Origin: Paenibacillus roseus
Lineage (GTDB): Bacteria > Bacillota > Bacilli > Paenibacillales > Paenibacillaceae
Reading direction: 5' to 3'
Length of the DNA: 64,000 nt
NCBI RefSeq assembly: GCF_016424485.1
Contig: NZ_JAELUP010000006.1
Span: 1-64,000 of the forward strand
The translations under genes were made by a program, and so were the position numbers. The notes beneath the pieces are model-generated. The model was not told the DNA's origin and ran no database searches. It saw only the letters and a program-made list of their open reading frames with translations. Below are positions 16,748-26,382 of this stretch, piece by piece. The stretch's first letter is position 1; each line of letters opens with the position of its first letter.

Positions 16748-16871
16748 TTAAAGTCACTCCCAGGATATTTTTGTTAAATAATATGCCAAATACAGTTTTA
16801 TATTATAGCTTGTATTCGTTGTTGTATACGGTTTCGAGCATAAAAAACAAAATTATTCCATAATTGATGAA

Positions 16872-16887
16872 TTACGTAAATACGTAT
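16872..16887. promoter_or_regulatory. Operator-like palindrome 1
   Basis: TTACGTA, AA, TACGTAT: 7-2-7 with one mismatch between arms. The motif CGTA-WW-TACG is shared with the second palindrome, whose centre is exactly 30 bp away, about three helical turns. Confidence 0.6.
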
Positions 16888-16893
16888 GGTTTG

Positions 16894-16922
16894 TTGAATA
16901 AAATCGTATTTACGATTATAAT
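16894..16922 (+). promoter_or_regulatory. Sigma-A promoter of the cheA operon
   Basis: TTGAAT (16894-16899), 17-bp spacer, perfect TATAAT (16917-16922), followed by a leader of about 125 bases to cheA. The spacer is almost fully filled by operator-like palindrome 2. Confidence 0.75.
16902..16917. promoter_or_regulatory. Operator-like palindrome 2, in the cheA promoter spacer
   Basis: AATCGTA, TT, TACGATT: a perfect 7-2-7 inverted repeat lying between the -35 and -10 elements. It resembles a Zur box but the half-site spacing is 3 bp shorter, so Zur is unlikely. Confidence 0.65.
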
Positions 16923-17054
16923 GTCGAATATAAGGGCTTGAGTCCTAATTCTTCTTATTAACTATTAATTTGGTTTGAATGAAATGGTTATTTAGTTGGA
17001 ACAAGATTGAAACATACTTGCGTATTCGTAAGGAGGAGGGAAAGGAGGATCGAT

Positions 17055-19046
17055 ATGACGGAGCAGCAACAAGCCGAATTATATTTGGAAATGTATGTAT
17101 TCGAGTCGGAGCAGCTAATCGGACAACTTGAGGCGATCTTGCTTGAATGTGAGAAGTCGGGTAGTTTTGCTTCTGAGGCGGTGGATGAGATTTTCCGAAG
17201 CATGCATACGTTGAAAGGTTCAGCAGCAATGATGCAGTTTGCCTGCATATCGGAGGTGGCTCATGCGATTGAGGATTTATTTTACGCCCTTCGGCTTAAT
17301 CCCCTTGATTCAGACAGCTTCGGTCAGCTATTCGAACTGATATTAACCGGCCTGGATTTTATCAAAGCAGAGACGCTCAAGCTCAGGCAAGGTCATGAGC
17401 CGGATGGCAACGCTGAGTCAATCGTAGCAGGGATAAAGTCCTTTCTGGACTATTGGAACAAAGCGGAGACGGAACGGGAATATATGGCAGTGGTCTTTTT
17501 TGACGAAGGCTGCCAAATGGAAAATGTACGCGCCTATAATTTGCTGCGGCAGTTGGCAGACAGGGGATTGGAACCGCTTTTTTATGAACCTGTCGGTATT
17601 TTGGAAGGCGAGGATACCGTAGACATCATCCGTAATGAGGGTTTCAAACTCAATCTTTGCTCGGCCAGTCCGGAGGAGGATATTCGTGATTGCCTGCACT
17701 CGATCGCATTTGTGCGTGAAGTCCAGCTAAGGCCAGTATCCCATCTGCAGAGTGACAGTCAAGTTACGGCAGTGGCGGATGAGGATTTTAAGGAAACAGC
17801 TTCCCAATACGAGAGAAGGGATATCCCGGCTCAGACACTGATCAGTGTAAATGTGGGCAAGCTTGATCAGTTGATGGACCTGGTAGGGGAACTGGTAATC
17901 GCTGAGGCAATGGTCACACAGCATGAGGAACTGAAGGATATCGCCTCGGATCACTTTCAGAAGGCTGCCGTGCATCTTAGAAAAATTACAGGCGAACTGC
18001 AAAATATCGTCATGTCGATTCGAATGGTTCCGCTTGCCACAACTTTTCATAAAATGCACCGGATTGTGCGGGATATGGGGAAAAAGCTGGACAAGGAAGT
18101 GGACATTCACATTATTGGTGAAGAAACGGAAGTCGACAAGAACATTATTGAGCACATCGCTGATCCCTTGATGCACTTGGTGCGAAATGCTGTTGATCAC
18201 GGTATGGAGAACACCCAGGAGAGGCTGGCGGCGGGCAAGACGGCAATTGGAAGCTTGACCCTAGAGGCTCGGAATGCAGGAAGCGACGTCATAATACTAG
18301 TTCGGGATGATGGACGGGGGCTGGATAAAGACAAGATTTTCAATCGTGCCGTAGCGCACGGGCTGATTATTGGACGCGAACAGACGGACATGAGCGACAG
18401 GGAAATTTTCAACCTGATTTTTCTTCCCGGGTTTTCTACGAAGGAAAATGTAACGGAATACAGTGGCCGAGGCGTCGGAATGGATGTGGCGTTCAAGAAC
18501 ATTGAGAATGTCGGGGGGAGCATCGCAATCGAGAGCGTCAAGGGGGAAGGGACGGTTATCTCCCTGAAAATCCCGCTTACACTGGCAATTATCGACGGCA
18601 TGAACGTTCGAGTAGGCAACTCGCGTTATACAATTCCGACAACGGCAATTCAGGAATCATTCAAGCCGCGGCTGACAGATACGCTTGTCGATCCCGTCGG
18701 CAATGAAATGATAATGCTTCGGGGTGAATGCTACCCGATCCTGCGGCTGCATGAGCAGTTCGGCAAAGGGGAGAGAGGCGGAAATCTGAATGATGGCGTA
18801 CTGGTCGTTGTCGAGCAGGAAGAACGTCGGCTTTGCCTGTTGGTGGATGAACTGCTGGGGCAACAGCAGGTCGTCGTCAAAACGCTGCCTGCCTATATCC
18901 GCAATCTGAAGAAAATTAACGGTCTGGCCGGATGCACGCTGCTTGGTGACGGCAGCATCAGTCTGATCCTTGATGTCGCCGGACTGATGGATACGAACGG
19001 TGCTGCCAAGGGGAGGCTGCATCAAGGCATATTGAAACGCGAATAA
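17055..19046 (+). CDS. cheA: Chemotaxis histidine kinase CheA
   Basis: 663 residues. The HPt domain (about 5-105) has the phospho-accepting H51 in RSMHTLKGSA; a P2-like docking domain lies at about 145-230; the dimerisation helices follow (SVNVGKLDQLMDLVGELVIA); the ATPase domain has the N box (LVRNAVDHG), G1 (DDGRGLD) and G2 (GRGVGMDV); a CheW-like domain ends the protein. The kinase is complete and looks active. The ATG at 17055 follows AAAGGAGG. It heads cheA-cheW-mcp-cheR-cheB, under the promoter at 16894-16922. Confidence 0.96.
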   Translation: MTEQQQAELYLEMYVFESEQLIGQLEAILLECEKSGSFASEAVDEIFRSMHTLKGSAAMMQFACISEVAHAIEDLFYALRLNPLDSDSFGQLFELILTGLDFIKAETLKLRQGHEPDGNAESIVAGIKSFLDYWNKAETEREYMAVVFFDEGCQMENVRAYNLLRQLADRGLEPLFYEPVGILEGEDTVDIIRNEGFKLNLCSASPEEDIRDCLHSIAFVREVQLRPVSHLQSDSQVTAVADEDFKETASQYERRDIPAQTLISVNVGKLDQLMDLVGELVIAEAMVTQHEELKDIASDHFQKAAVHLRKITGELQNIVMSIRMVPLATTFHKMHRIVRDMGKKLDKEVDIHIIGEETEVDKNIIEHIADPLMHLVRNAVDHGMENTQERLAAGKTAIGSLTLEARNAGSDVIILVRDDGRGLDKDKIFNRAVAHGLIIGREQTDMSDREIFNLIFLPGFSTKENVTEYSGRGVGMDVAFKNIENVGGSIAIESVKGEGTVISLKIPLTLAIIDGMNVRVGNSRYTIPTTAIQESFKPRLTDTLVDPVGNEMIMLRGECYPILRLHEQFGKGERGGNLNDGVLVVVEQEERRLCLLVDELLGQQQVVVKTLPAYIRNLKKINGLAGCTLLGDGSISLILDVAGLMDTNGAAKGRLHQGILKRE

Positions 19047-19073
19047 ATAATTCAACAAAAGGAGCGTCTGATC

Positions 19074-19583
19074 ATGTACAACAGGTTGGACCAGGAGGAG
19101 CAGCACGAGGATGATGCCCAGAAGGACAAGTATCTGACGTTTGCCCTCGGGGATGAGGAATACGGAATCGAGATTGCCCATGTGACGGAGATTATTGGTA
19201 TCCAGTCGATTACCGAGGTGCCGCAGCTCCCCGAGTTTATGATGGGAATTATCAATTTGCGGGGGAAAATTATTCCCGTTATGGATGTCCGGCTGCGCTT
19301 TCGCAAGCGGTTCAGAGACTATAATGACCGAACATGCATTATTGTCATCAACATCAAGGAATTGTCCATCGGGCTGATTGTCGACCGTGTAGCCGAGGTG
19401 ATCTCTATTCCGCGCAGTGATATTGTGCCGCCTCCGGACATGAAGCAGGAAGGAAGCCGTTATATTCAGGGAATAGGCAAGGTTGGAGAACAAGTAAAGC
19501 TGCTGCTGGACTGCGATGAGCTGCTTAATTATTACGAAGTCGAGAGCTTGCATGAAGCGGGGCAACATAATACAGGAGGCTGA
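19074..19583 (+). CDS. cheW: CheW chemotaxis coupling protein
   Basis: 169 residues: an acidic N-terminal extension of about 15 residues ([11 protein letters not shown]) and one CheW domain ([48 protein letters not shown]). It links the chemoreceptor encoded just downstream to CheA. AGGAGCG precedes the ATG. It is clearly related to, but not a recent duplicate of, the CheW at 1918-2358. Confidence 0.95.
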   Translation: MYNRLDQEEQHEDDAQKDKYLTFALGDEEYGIEIAHVTEIIGIQSITEVPQLPEFMMGIINLRGKIIPVMDVRLRFRKRFRDYNDRTCIIVINIKELSIGLIVDRVAEVISIPRSDIVPPPDMKQEGSRYIQGIGKVGEQVKLLLDCDELLNYYEVESLHEAGQHNTGG

Positions 19584-19588
19584 GTCTG

Positions 19589-21310
19589 ATGCAATGGATA
19601 GCTAATATGAAGCTGGCCAAGAAGCTGACATTTTCTTTTATACTGATTGCGCTTATGGCAGGTGCTGTAGGTTTGATCGGAATTATCAATTTGAAGAAAG
19701 TTGATGAGCAATATTCGGATCTTTATGTGAATTTTGGCGTTTCTACAGGTGATTTGGGCAAGGCGGGTATTGCATTCCATTCCAACCGCAGCAACATGAG
19801 AAGCATTGTGTTGTCGGATGACTTTTCCAGGCAGCAGTCAATACTGGAAGATATCAAGGTCAAGGACAAAGAAGTAGCCGATATGCTGAACAAGTATGAG
19901 CAGAGCATCGTCACAGAGGAGATGCGCAACAGTTTCGACGAGTTGAAGCAGGCCATTGCCGTTTACAATAAAAATAGGGACCATATTGTAGATCTAGGGA
20001 TGGCAGGCCGCAAGGAAGAGGCAAATCAGGAAATCGTTAAGGCATCAGGCCTTTCGGATCAGGCAACCACTCTGCTCGATAGAATGTTTGAGGACAAGCG
20101 CACTACAGGACTCCGATTGTCTGAGGAATACAGTGCCTCTGCCAACCAAACCGTAATTACCATGATTATTATCGTCATTGTAGCGGTAGCTGCGGCGATC
20201 GGACTCGGACTATTCATTTCCCGTATTGTAAGCCGGCCGGTCAGCTCGCTTGTAGGCGCTGCCCATCAAATGGCCGATGGGAACCTGGATGTCAACGTAG
20301 ATGTTACTTCAAAAGATGAGATCGGGGTGCTGGCGCACGCCTTCCGCAAAATGGCCGAAAATATGAACGAGGTGCTGGGCAATATTCAGGCAGCTTCCGA
20401 ACAGGTAGCTTCGGGTGCAAGACAGGTGTCCGAATCGGGCATGATTTTGTCCCAGGGTGCAGCTGAACAGGCCAGCTCTGTCGAGCAACTGACCGTATCG
20501 CTGGATGAGATATCATCGCAGACCAAACTTAATGCAGATACAGCCAGACAGGCCAACGAACTGGCGGAGAATGCCAAGGAAACGGCGCTGGCCGGGAATC
20601 GGCAGATGCAAGAAATGCTTAAAGCGATGGATGATATTAATACGGCCTCCGAGAATATCTCCAAGATTATTAAAGTGATTGATGAAATTGCCTTTCAAAC
20701 CAATATTCTGGCCCTGAATGCAGCGGTTGAAGCTGCGCGGGCGGGTCAGCATGGGAAGGGCTTCGCGGTTGTGGCGGAAGAGGTTCGCAATCTGGCAGCC
20801 CGTTCTGCGGGAGCCGCCAAGGAAACGACGGATATGATCGAAGGCTCGATTCGGAAGGTGAAGGACGGCATGCAAATTGCGGTGGAGACAGCCGGAGCAT
20901 TGAATAAAATTGTTGAAGGCGTATCGCGCGCAGCCAACCTCGTCGGTAATATCTCTGAAGCTTCCAATGAGCAGGCAGCAGGAATCTCCCAAATCAATCA
21001 AGGAATTCTGCAAGTCTCCCAAGTAGTGCAGACCAACTCGGCAACCTCAGAGGAGAGCGCCGCTGCAAGTGAGGAGCTATCCGGACAAGCGGCTTTGCTG
21101 CAAGAGCAGGTCGGCCGCTTCAGGCTGAAAAGATCCGTCAGGGGCAGTTATCGGGAATTAGACGACTTAAATCCAGAAGTGCTTCGCATGCTCGAGAATA
21201 TGTCTGCACGCCGCAGTGCGCCAGCAGAGGACAGCTATGAAGAGACGCTTCACAGGACGTCGGCTTCGGCACAAATTCCGGTGAGCGATAAGGAATTCGG
21301 GAAATATTAA
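19589..21310 (+). CDS. Methyl-accepting chemotaxis protein
   Basis: 573 residues: membrane helix at about 10-32, four-helix-bundle sensor, second membrane helix at about 188-212, HAMP, signalling domain and a polar C-terminal tail of about 60 residues. The hairpin tip reads [20 protein letters not shown] and [14 protein letters not shown], the form usual for proteobacterial Tar/Tsr-like receptors, unlike the receptor at 2421-4010. AGGAGG precedes the ATG, and the stop overlaps the cheR start (TAATG). It is probably the dedicated receptor of this cluster. Confidence 0.95.
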   Translation: MQWIANMKLAKKLTFSFILIALMAGAVGLIGIINLKKVDEQYSDLYVNFGVSTGDLGKAGIAFHSNRSNMRSIVLSDDFSRQQSILEDIKVKDKEVADMLNKYEQSIVTEEMRNSFDELKQAIAVYNKNRDHIVDLGMAGRKEEANQEIVKASGLSDQATTLLDRMFEDKRTTGLRLSEEYSASANQTVITMIIIVIVAVAAAIGLGLFISRIVSRPVSSLVGAAHQMADGNLDVNVDVTSKDEIGVLAHAFRKMAENMNEVLGNIQAASEQVASGARQVSESGMILSQGAAEQASSVEQLTVSLDEISSQTKLNADTARQANELAENAKETALAGNRQMQEMLKAMDDINTASENISKIIKVIDEIAFQTNILALNAAVEAARAGQHGKGFAVVAEEVRNLAARSAGAAKETTDMIEGSIRKVKDGMQIAVETAGALNKIVEGVSRAANLVGNISEASNEQAAGISQINQGILQVSQVVQTNSATSEESAAASEELSGQAALLQEQVGRFRLKRSVRGSYRELDDLNPEVLRMLENMSARRSAPAEDSYEETLHRTSASAQIPVSDKEFGKY

Positions 21311-22128
21311 TGGCTGCGGCAATTACTCAGGCTGAATTCAAGAGGTTGGCTGAACATATTCAGGCCCACTACGGCATTTACCTGAAGGATGAAAAAAAGT
21401 CGATGCTGGTGTCCAGACTGGACCCGTTGCTCAGTCAATATGGTCTGGGTAGCTTTGAAGAATTTTACCGATACGTGCTTAACGACAAGAGCGGAGAGGC
21501 TGCAACACGGCTGATTGACCGGATTACGACCAATCACACGTATTTTATGCGGGAAGCCGGACATTTCCGTTTTCTTCAAGAGAAGGCGCTGTCGGAGCTT
21601 GTCCCGCTTATTAAGAACAAGGATTTGCGCATATGGAGCGCCGGTTGCTCTTCGGGCCAGGAGCCATATACACTGGCGATGATTATAGACCAATTTTTTG
21701 AATCGGACAAGCACGGATGGGATACCAAATTACTGGCAACCGATTTGTCGCCTGCTATACTGGCTACTGCCATTCGGGGAGAGTATACATCAGAAGAAAT
21801 CAGCACGCTGCCAGCTTCCTGGCGCAGCCTGTATTTCAAGCGGACAGCTAAAGGCTTATTCACGGTTAACGATGCGCTCAAGAAGGAAATCATATTTCGC
21901 AAGTTCAACCTGATGGATGAGGTGTTCCCGTTTAAAAGTCGATTTCATATCATTTATTGCCGGAACGTCATGATATACTTTGATGCAGAAACCAAGCTCA
22001 GGCTGCTCAAACGCTTCCATCAGTTTCTGGAGACGGGCGGATATTTGTTTATCGGACATTCGGAATCGATTGATCGGAGACTTACCGGATTTCGCTACGT
22101 GATGCCGGCAGTATACCGCAAGGAATAA
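21310..22128 (+). CDS. cheR: Chemoreceptor methyltransferase CheR
   Basis: 272 residues. An N-terminal helical domain is followed by a SAM-binding methyltransferase domain with WSAGCSSGQEPYTLAM and the CheR signature FHIIYCRNVMIYFD. It methylates glutamates on chemoreceptors, opposing CheB. The start overlaps the receptor stop, showing translational coupling. There is no C-terminal TPR or pentapeptide-tether domain. Confidence 0.95.
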   Translation: MAAAITQAEFKRLAEHIQAHYGIYLKDEKKSMLVSRLDPLLSQYGLGSFEEFYRYVLNDKSGEAATRLIDRITTNHTYFMREAGHFRFLQEKALSELVPLIKNKDLRIWSAGCSSGQEPYTLAMIIDQFFESDKHGWDTKLLATDLSPAILATAIRGEYTSEEISTLPASWRSLYFKRTAKGLFTVNDALKKEIIFRKFNLMDEVFPFKSRFHIIYCRNVMIYFDAETKLRLLKRFHQFLETGGYLFIGHSESIDRRLTGFRYVMPAVYRKE

Positions 22129-22193
22129 TCGCAGCTACGAGCTAGAGTCGTTGCCGAGAGTCTTTCCCGTTTCCTGCCGAGAGGAGGGAATGT

Positions 22194-23210
22194 GTGAACA
22201 ACCATCAAATAAAGGTAATGATTGTGGACGCTTCCCGTCTGTTTCAGCAAGTCATTGCCAAAGGCCTGATCTCAGACAGTGGAATCGGCATCGCTGCGGC
22301 GGCGACTTATTTATACGATGCCAGAGACAAAATCCTGCTTCATCGTCCGGATGTGCTGATCTGTGAGATCAACCGACCGAATTTGGACGGCATGGCTGTT
22401 GCCCGGCAACTTCCCTCCCAGCGCGGCCTACCTGTTATTCTGATCGGCCAGTCGGATGCTGGGGCAGCAGCGGCAGTGGCTGAGTTAGGGGCGACAGCAT
22501 TTATTCCGAAGCCGGACATCAACTCGCCGGAGGAAGTAAAGCTGTTCATTCTGCGGCTGATCCGCAACATCAGACTGGTCGCCGCTCCATTACCCGGCCG
22601 GGATACGGTCTGGTCCAACAGGAGTCATTCGCGGTTCAGACCGCGCAAGGATGTGATTGCAATCGGAGCCTCAACGGGAGGGACGGAGGCTATCGATGTA
22701 CTGCTTCAAAGCCTCCAGTCGTCCCATCTGCCGGGCATTGTCATTGTGCAGCATATTCCGGCCATGTTCTCGCGCATGTTCGCAGAGCGGCTGGATCAGA
22801 CCTTGCTTTTAAGTGTTCGCGAGGCCGTTGATGGCGATGAAGTCAAACCGGGGACCGTGCTGCTTGCGCCCGGCGAGCAGCATATGGAGCTTGTCCGTAC
22901 TCTATATGGCTACAAGGTTCGCTGCTTCGAGGGCAGCAAGGTCAACGGACATTGTCCGTCCGTTGATGTTCTGTTCCATTCCGTCGCCAAAGCGGCAGGG
23001 GAGCGCAGCGTTGGCGTGCTGTTGACCGGTATGGGCATGGACGGGGCTGGCGGCCTCCTGGCGATGCGTCAGAGAGGCGCTTCGACGCTTGCCCAGGACG
23101 AGGCCTCAAGTGTCGTATACGGCATGCCTAAGGCTGCCTTCGAACGGGGAGCCGTGCAGCAACAGGTGTCCCTCTCCCGGATGGGGCAGACGTTAATGTC
23201 TCATCTTTAA
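22194..23210 (+). CDS. cheB: Chemoreceptor methylesterase CheB with degenerate receiver domain
   Basis: 338 residues. The C-terminal esterase domain keeps its triad: S160 (IGASTGG), H187 (VQHIP) and the Asp near 283 (GMGMDGAGG). The N-terminal receiver (about 6-127) keeps K106 and D12, but the second acidic-pocket residue is A13 and the phospho-acceptor Asp is replaced by E58 (ICEINRPNLDG). CheA therefore probably cannot activate it by the usual phosphorylation; Glu may mimic the active state. The start is GTG at 22194 after GAGGAGGG. It ends the operon, followed by a terminator. Confidence 0.93.
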   Translation: MNNHQIKVMIVDASRLFQQVIAKGLISDSGIGIAAAATYLYDARDKILLHRPDVLICEINRPNLDGMAVARQLPSQRGLPVILIGQSDAGAAAAVAELGATAFIPKPDINSPEEVKLFILRLIRNIRLVAAPLPGRDTVWSNRSHSRFRPRKDVIAIGASTGGTEAIDVLLQSLQSSHLPGIVIVQHIPAMFSRMFAERLDQTLLLSVREAVDGDEVKPGTVLLAPGEQHMELVRTLYGYKVRCFEGSKVNGHCPSVDVLFHSVAKAAGERSVGVLLTGMGMDGAGGLLAMRQRGASTLAQDEASSVVYGMPKAAFERGAVQQQVSLSRMGQTLMSHL

Positions 23211-23223
23211 ACTACATCATACG

Positions 23224-23259
23224 AAAGGCTCTCGGTGAGTAAGAACCGAGAGCCTTTTT
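23224..23259 (+). terminator. Intrinsic terminator of the che operon
   Basis: AAAGGCTCTCGGT pairs with ACCGAGAGCCTTT, a perfect 13-bp stem followed by T-residues. Confidence 0.92.
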
Positions 23260-23377
23260 GCGATAAACAGAGTTATTTGGGGGCGCTGCTCTTGGTATTA
23301 AGATAGATGGGGGGGATAGGGATGTCGAAACAGAAGGGAGACGGTTCTGTGAGGAAATGTCCAGGTCAGAGAGAATA

Positions 23378-23482
23378 TTAGGCCTCGTCTGCCGATACGC
23401 TATCATTCTTTCTGTCTTTCAACTGATCTTTGTTCTCCTGTTCTTCTTCGTCAAACAGGACGCGATCTTCATCATAGTACAT
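23378..23482 (-). CDS. Small acidic hypothetical protein, 34 residues
   Basis: On the minus strand AAGGAGGAG precedes an ATG at 23482 opening MYYDEDRVLFDEEEQENKDQ and ending SVSADEA. It is very acidic and probably soluble. The strong binding site and isolated position support a real gene; the family is not recognised. It lies between the che terminator and the helicase region. Confidence 0.5.
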   Translation of the reverse strand: MYYDEDRVLFDEEEQENKDQLKDRKNDSVSADEA

Positions 23483-23641
23483 ATCAGGCTCCTCCTTCCG
23501 CAACTACTTTCACTTAATATAGAATAAAGGTATTAACGGGAGATTAAATTCAAATATTCTCCGTGTAAACAATTTCATATTTTTTAAAAGTCATAAAATT
23601 GGGTCATATTAACAGGAGAAATGAGAAAGGAGGCGCATGCC

Positions 23642-23833
23642 ATGAGTTCAGGACAACTGCCGCAGTCGGTGCCCTACGGCTACGAGCCGCCAAAGGATAT
23701 AAAGAAAGGCACGCTTTTCTTTTATGATGCGTTTGAGGACATCGGGAGACAGGAGCTGGAACAAGCACTGCGTCACTCTAAATTGAATGGGTTTGCCGAT
23801 CTTGTCTTGTATCCGATTCATATTGAGGAATAG
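23642..23833 (+). CDS. Small hypothetical protein, 63 residues
   Basis: An ATG at 23642 with AAAGGAGG upstream opens MSSGQLPQSVPYGYEPPKDI and continues with FFYDAFEDIGRQELEQALRH. It is soluble, with a predicted helix in the second half and a short C-terminal strand (FADLVLYPIHIEE). It stands 71 bases upstream of the helicase gene and may share its expression. I do not recognise the family. Confidence 0.65.
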   Translation: MSSGQLPQSVPYGYEPPKDIKKGTLFFYDAFEDIGRQELEQALRHSKLNGFADLVLYPIHIEE

Positions 23834-23904
23834 ACGGCGACAGCCGTACCCGGTTGCTGTATAATAGTCTAGATAGACGAAGATGACTTGGAGGCACAAC
23901 TGGT

Positions 23905-25818
23905 TTGACAACATATCCTTTTCAATTTGATCCGGGCCAGCCGTTCGTTGAGCAAGCGAGCGACTGGATCGCGGATGTTTTTTATGACATTTTACCCGAG
24001 GCGGGCTTCGAGACGCGCGATGAGCAGATTTACATGGCCTTTCAACTTGAAAAAGCGTTTAGCGGCAAACAGACAATATTTGCAGAGGCGGGCGTTGGAA
24101 CAGGGAAGACGCTGGTCTATTTGCTCTATGCAGTCACCTATGCGCGATACACTGGCAGACCGGCTGTTATTGCTTGTGCCGATGAATCCCTGATTGAACA
24201 ATTGGTCAAGCCTGAAGGCGATATTGCCAAGCTGGCCCGGCATCTCGATTTGCGCGTGGATGCGCGGCTCAGTAAATCAATGGACCAGTACGTATGTCTG
24301 AACAAGCTGGATTTGGCTGTGGCCGACGAGGATGACGATTCTGCAAGCCTGTACCGGGCTTTATATGCAAATTTGCCGGAATTTGTCCATAAGCCAGCAG
24401 CGCTGCAGTCATTTTACCCGTATGGCGACCGAAAAGATTATCCGGAGCTGGCAGATGACGAGTGGAGCCGAATTGCCTGGGACGTATTTCAGGACTGTCT
24501 GATCTGTCCTCAGCGCCACCGTTGCGGTCAGACGATCTCGCGGGACTATTACCGCAAGGCGACGGATTTGATCATCTGCTCCCATGATTTCTACATGGAG
24601 CATGTATGGACGTACGAGGCGCGCAAACGGGAAGGCCAGCTTCCTTTATTGCCGGAACACAGCTCGGTCGTCTTTGATGAAGGCCATCTGCTGGAGACGG
24701 CTACGCAAAATGCCTTGACTTACAAGCTAAAGCACCATCTGTTTGAGAGTATCGTGACGCGGTTGCTGGAGGGAGAAATCCGTGAATCGTTGGCGCTGGC
24801 TGTAGAAGCATCCATCGAACAGAGCGAGCGGCTGTTTGAGCTGCTGTCTGCAAGCAGCCGTATCGTACCGGGTTCGGACCGCCGGGAAATCATACTTAAT
24901 GACCAGCTTGCGCAAGCGATTTTCCATTTCCGCCAGTTAATTGGCGATATCGAAGAAGAACTGGTCTTTGAGAGCGGACTTTTTTCGCTTGACGACTATC
25001 AGCTCAAAATTGTGGAGGAGCATCTGGAGATGATCGGACATGCCCTTTCCCTGTTCGCGCAGCCGCAGCAGGTGATAACATGGCTTGTGAAGGATCATGA
25101 AGGGATGACCCTCGTCATCATGCCGAAAAAAGTCAAGGAGGTACTGCGTGAGCGTGTCTTCTCCAGAGCAATGCCGGTTGTTTTTTCTTCCGCTACATTA
25201 TCTGTGAACGGGTCGTTTGATTATATTGCACAGGGGCTTGGGATTGAAAACTTCCTGTCGTTCTCTGTAGCTTCCCCTTACCGGTATGCGGAGAAGATGC
25301 AGCTGGATATTCACCCGCAGCAGTCTGATCAGAGCAAGCTGGAGAAGGTACTGGAGCTGATGAGCGCAACGGACGGAGGCTTGCTTATCCTGTTCCCGTC
25401 CTTTGAGGAGTTGAAATGGTTCAGAACCGAACTGGAGTGGCGCGCAGAGCATCATTCCAGACGTTATTTTTTTGAAGGCTCGGGTGAAATCAGCCATCTG
25501 ATCTCCGGGTTCCAGCGTGACCACCACAGTGTGCTGTGCGCGGTGACCCTATGGGAAGGACTGGATATCCCCGGACCGTCGCTATCCCATGTTATCATTT
25601 GGTCGCTGCCGTTCCCGCCGAATGATGCGGTGTTCACAGCACGCAGGAATGATGCCGCGGCTCCGTTCGAGGAGGTCGACTTGCCTTACATGCTGCTTCG
25701 GCTCAAGCAAGGAATCGGACGTCTGATCCGTTCAAGCGAAGATTCCGGCACGGTAACGATATTCGGCGGCGCGTTTAAGGAAACAGACATCAGGGAGCAA
25801 ATCAGGCAGTTTCTGTAA
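23905..25818 (+). CDS. DinG/XPD-like ATP-dependent DNA helicase
   Basis: 637 residues, superfamily 2 with an iron-sulphur insert. Walker A is AEAGVGTGKT; four cysteines of the FeS domain are seen (YVCLNKL, then CLICPQRHRCGQ); the DEAH-type Walker B is VFDEGHLLE; motif VI reads LKQGIGRLIRSSED. Such enzymes unwind 5'-3' and act in repair of forked or R-loop DNA. The start is TTG at 23905 after GGAGG. There is no N-terminal exonuclease domain, unlike Bacillus DinG. Confidence 0.9.
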   Translation: MTTYPFQFDPGQPFVEQASDWIADVFYDILPEAGFETRDEQIYMAFQLEKAFSGKQTIFAEAGVGTGKTLVYLLYAVTYARYTGRPAVIACADESLIEQLVKPEGDIAKLARHLDLRVDARLSKSMDQYVCLNKLDLAVADEDDDSASLYRALYANLPEFVHKPAALQSFYPYGDRKDYPELADDEWSRIAWDVFQDCLICPQRHRCGQTISRDYYRKATDLIICSHDFYMEHVWTYEARKREGQLPLLPEHSSVVFDEGHLLETATQNALTYKLKHHLFESIVTRLLEGEIRESLALAVEASIEQSERLFELLSASSRIVPGSDRREIILNDQLAQAIFHFRQLIGDIEEELVFESGLFSLDDYQLKIVEEHLEMIGHALSLFAQPQQVITWLVKDHEGMTLVIMPKKVKEVLRERVFSRAMPVVFSSATLSVNGSFDYIAQGLGIENFLSFSVASPYRYAEKMQLDIHPQQSDQSKLEKVLELMSATDGGLLILFPSFEELKWFRTELEWRAEHHSRRYFFEGSGEISHLISGFQRDHHSVLCAVTLWEGLDIPGPSLSHVIIWSLPFPPNDAVFTARRNDAAAPFEEVDLPYMLLRLKQGIGRLIRSSEDSGTVTIFGGAFKETDIREQIRQFL

Positions 25819-25945
25819 GGGGCTTCAGCCGATGAGGTTTAACAGTCTCTTGATGATTTGTAAAGTAACGTTCACATTGTATACAAATATATTCGTTACA
25901 ATAGAAAACAGCAATTCATCTTGGCTTGGTAAGGGGGAAATGCAC

Positions 25946-26161
25946 ATGAACTGGCTTGCAAAATTTACTCGCAGATATAGCGGCGACCAGATTCGGCTGG
26001 CTCTATGGACGACTGGCGTGCTCGCTATTTTGGTTGCCGGAGCCGTTTATTCCTACGTACAGGAGCGGCAAGGTCATGAAGTTACGTTGATGCCTTTTAC
26101 TCTAATCGTATTATCCGTAGTCGCCTACAATTGCTTCCGTTCATCCACCAAGAGCAACTAG
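25946..26161 (+). CDS. Small membrane protein, 71 residues
   Basis: Two hydrophobic segments (about residues 17-37, LALWTTGVLAILVAGAVYSY, and 47-63, MPFTLIVLSVVAYNCF) joined by a short polar loop. The ATG at 25946 has AAGGGGG at 8 bases; one at 25940 is too close and the open frame back to 25832 has no binding site. Function unknown. It is followed by a terminator. Confidence 0.6.
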   Translation: MNWLAKFTRRYSGDQIRLALWTTGVLAILVAGAVYSYVQERQGHEVTLMPFTLIVLSVVAYNCFRSSTKSN

Positions 26162-26237
26162 AGGAGGAATGATAGAGAAGGCAAGCGGGCCGTGGGCAAG
26201 TTCATTCATGCCTGTTGTATAACGGATTCAAGTATGG

Positions 26238-26269
26238 CCGGAGACCTTTAATGGGGTTTTCGGTTTATT
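26238..26269 (+). terminator. Probable intrinsic terminator
   Basis: CCGGAGACC pairs with GGTTTTCGG through two G-T pairs around an 8-base loop, followed by TTTATTT. Confidence 0.6.
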
Positions 26270-26382
26270 TGCTTATAGAAGAATTCAATTAGCGCTGGAT
26301 AAAAAAGGGTGGTAATCTGGTACTATTAAATCATATTAAATCAATAGGAATTATAAAATTTGAGTACAACGAGGTGAATGAG

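Noticed and set aside
16902..16917. Zur box
   Set aside because: The half-sites match but the centre is 3 bp too short, and a divergent XRE gene explains the palindrome better.
23325..23383. 19-residue frame after a G-run
   Set aside because: Very short, and the G-run is the only support.
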